From the NCBI GenBank assembly GCA_046349355.1, contig JAXMCM010000018.1, positions 186,001 through 250,000 of the forward strand: 64,000 nt of DNA, written 5' to 3'. This document shows positions 61,385 through 64,000 of the stretch, in pieces. Source of the DNA: CALKJU01 sp046349355 (GTDB lineage Bacteria > Pseudomonadota > Alphaproteobacteria > Geminicoccales > Geminicoccaceae). How positions within the stretch are numbered: the stretch's first letter is position 1; every line of letters begins with the position of its first letter. A model generated the notes under the pieces. The model ran no database searches. It worked only from the letters and a program-made list of their open reading frames with translations, and was not told the origin of the DNA. The position numbers and the translations under genes are program-made.

Positions 61385-62542
61385 ATGCACGACCATCGAC
61401 CGCTCCGGCCGACCGCAGCGCTTGCGCTCCAGGACGGCACGGTTTTCCTCGGGCACGGGCTCGGTGCTGCCGGGACCCAGGTCGGCGAGATCGTCTTCAA
61501 TACGGCGATCACCGGGTACCAGGAAATCCTAACCGATCCGTCCTACGCCGGCCAGATCGTCACGTTCACCGCTCCGCACGTCGGTAACGTGGGCACCAAT
61601 CCCGAGGATATCGAGGCCGGCACGCCGGTGGCGCGCGGCCTCGTCCTGCGCGCCCTGCCGACCTCGCCGTCGAGCTGGCGCGCCACCCAGGCCCTCGGCG
61701 GCTGGCTCGCCGACCACGGCATCACCGGCATCGCCGGCGTCGACACCCGCCGCATCACCCGCATCCTGCGCGACGGCGGGGCGCAGAACGCCGCCATCGG
61801 CCATGCCCAGGACGGCAACCTCGACATCGCCGCGCTGCAGGCGCAGGCGGCGGCCTGGCCGGGCCTCACCGGCATGGACCTGGTGCCCGACGTCACCACG
61901 CGGCAGCGCTACCGGGCGCACGAGGGCCGCTGGGAGCTGGGCCAGGGCTATCCGCAAGGCGGCGACAGCGGCCCGCACGTCGTCGCCCTCGACTACGGCA
62001 TCAAGCGCAACATCCTGCGCTCGCTGGTCAGCACCGGCTTCAGGGTGACGGTGGTGCCGGCGACGACGACCGCCGACGAGGTCATGGCGCTGGCGCCGGA
62101 CGGGGTGTTCCTGTCGAACGGCCCGGGCGACCCGGCCGCCACCGGCACCTATGCCGTGCCCGAGATCCGCCGCCTGGTCGACAGCGGCAAGCCGGTGTTC
62201 GGCATCTGCCTCGGCCACCAGATGCTGGGGCTGGCGCTGGGTGCCCGCACCGAGAAGATGCGCTTCGGCCATCACGGTGCGAACCATCCGGTGCAGGACC
62301 TGACCACCGGCAAGGTCGAGATCACCAGCCAGAACCACGGCTTCGCCATCGCCGACGGCGAGCTGCCGGCCGAGGTCGAGGTCACCCACCGCTCGCTGTT
62401 CGACGGCAGCATCCAGGGCATCCGGCTGCGCGGCCGGCCGGTGTTCTCGGTCCAGTACCATCCCGAGGCCTCGCCCGGGCCCATGGACAGCGCCTACCTG
62501 TTCGAGCGCTTCAAGCAATACGTCCGCCAGAAAGACGCCTGA
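61385..62542 (+). CDS. carA: Carbamoyl-phosphate synthase small subunit CarA
   Basis: This 385-residue glutamine amidotransferase subunit hydrolyses glutamine and passes ammonia to CarB for carbamoyl phosphate used in arginine and pyrimidine synthesis. The N-terminal domain has GEIVFNTAITGYQEILTDPSYAGQ. The class I glutaminase domain (about 195-385) has GPGDPAATGTY, the nucleophile in FGICLGHQMLGLALG, and QYHPEASPGP with the catalytic His/Glu. ATG 61385 is the family start. carB follows after three bases. Confidence 0.96.
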   Translation: MHDHRPLRPTAALALQDGTVFLGHGLGAAGTQVGEIVFNTAITGYQEILTDPSYAGQIVTFTAPHVGNVGTNPEDIEAGTPVARGLVLRALPTSPSSWRATQALGGWLADHGITGIAGVDTRRITRILRDGGAQNAAIGHAQDGNLDIAALQAQAAAWPGLTGMDLVPDVTTRQRYRAHEGRWELGQGYPQGGDSGPHVVALDYGIKRNILRSLVSTGFRVTVVPATTTADEVMALAPDGVFLSNGPGDPAATGTYAVPEIRRLVDSGKPVFGICLGHQMLGLALGARTEKMRFGHHGANHPVQDLTTGKVEITSQNHGFAIADGELPAEVEVTHRSLFDGSIQGIRLRGRPVFSVQYHPEASPGPMDSAYLFERFKQYVRQKDA

Positions 62543-62545
62543 CTC

Positions 62546-64000
<1,455 letters not shown>

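Overview
The window is about 64 kb of very GC-rich DNA from an alphaproteobacterium, most likely within or near the Rhodospirillales. Four things point there. The tmRNA gene is permuted and two-piece, with the tag ANDNRLALAA. An alpha-type SspB sits beside it. An alphaproteobacterial-style Zur operator lies between znuC and znuA. The yqeY-dnaG-rpoD order is also compatible. No insertion sequence, integrase, phage gene, CRISPR array or rRNA operon is visible.

Layout. 1-1.7 kb: a sugar ABC importer (ATPase cut by the window edge, plus a Tat-type binding protein). 1.9-8.6 kb: five tandem paralogous RTX (Gly-Asp nonapeptide) proteins of about 400 aa in three transcription units, each preceded by the same spaced dyad. 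9-10.1 kb: a glutathione S-transferase divergent from an HxlR-type regulator. 10.3-16.4 kb: two unrecognised genes, one encoding a protein of about 1,550 aa that is split by a one-base frameshift. 16.4-29.4 kb: universal stress proteins, a GNAT acetyltransferase, a P1B-5-like metal ATPase with a hemerythrin tail, a TTC38-like TPR protein, an orphan oligopeptide permease pair, a GMC oxidoreductase, a coiled-coil OmpA-family protein and a DUF1326/DUF2182 pair. 29.5-37.3 kb: a minus-strand operon of class III cyclase/ATPase, YcaO, TfuA, an HEXXH metallopeptidase and a protein ending in hexapeptide repeats. 37.4-42 kb: a zinc/nickel homeostasis region (RcnA-like exporter, DUF1007, Zur, ZnuB, ZnuC, ZnuA) with a Zur box. 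42-48.2 kb: an EamA transporter, a ThDP enzyme, a Crp/Fnr regulator, small membrane or exported proteins and a sixth, larger RTX/cadherin-like protein. 48.3-50.1 kb: sspB, ssrA (tmRNA) and thyX. 50.1-56.7 kb: envelope proteins, a sodium:solute symporter with its DUF4212 subunit, a PhzS-like flavin monooxygenase and tRNA-Ile2(CAU). 56.7-64 kb: rpoD, dnaG and yqeY, divergent from carA-carB (carB runs off the end).

Working together. The zinc region reads as one regulon: Zur would repress znuABC through the palindrome at 40998-41020. tmRNA and SspB form a tagging-and-delivery pair. The YcaO-TfuA-peptidase genes are joined by overlapping GTGA stop/start pairs and look like a peptide-modification system fused to a signalling ATPase/cyclase. 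They, the large frameshifted gene with its partner, and the RTX array are the least explained parts of the window.
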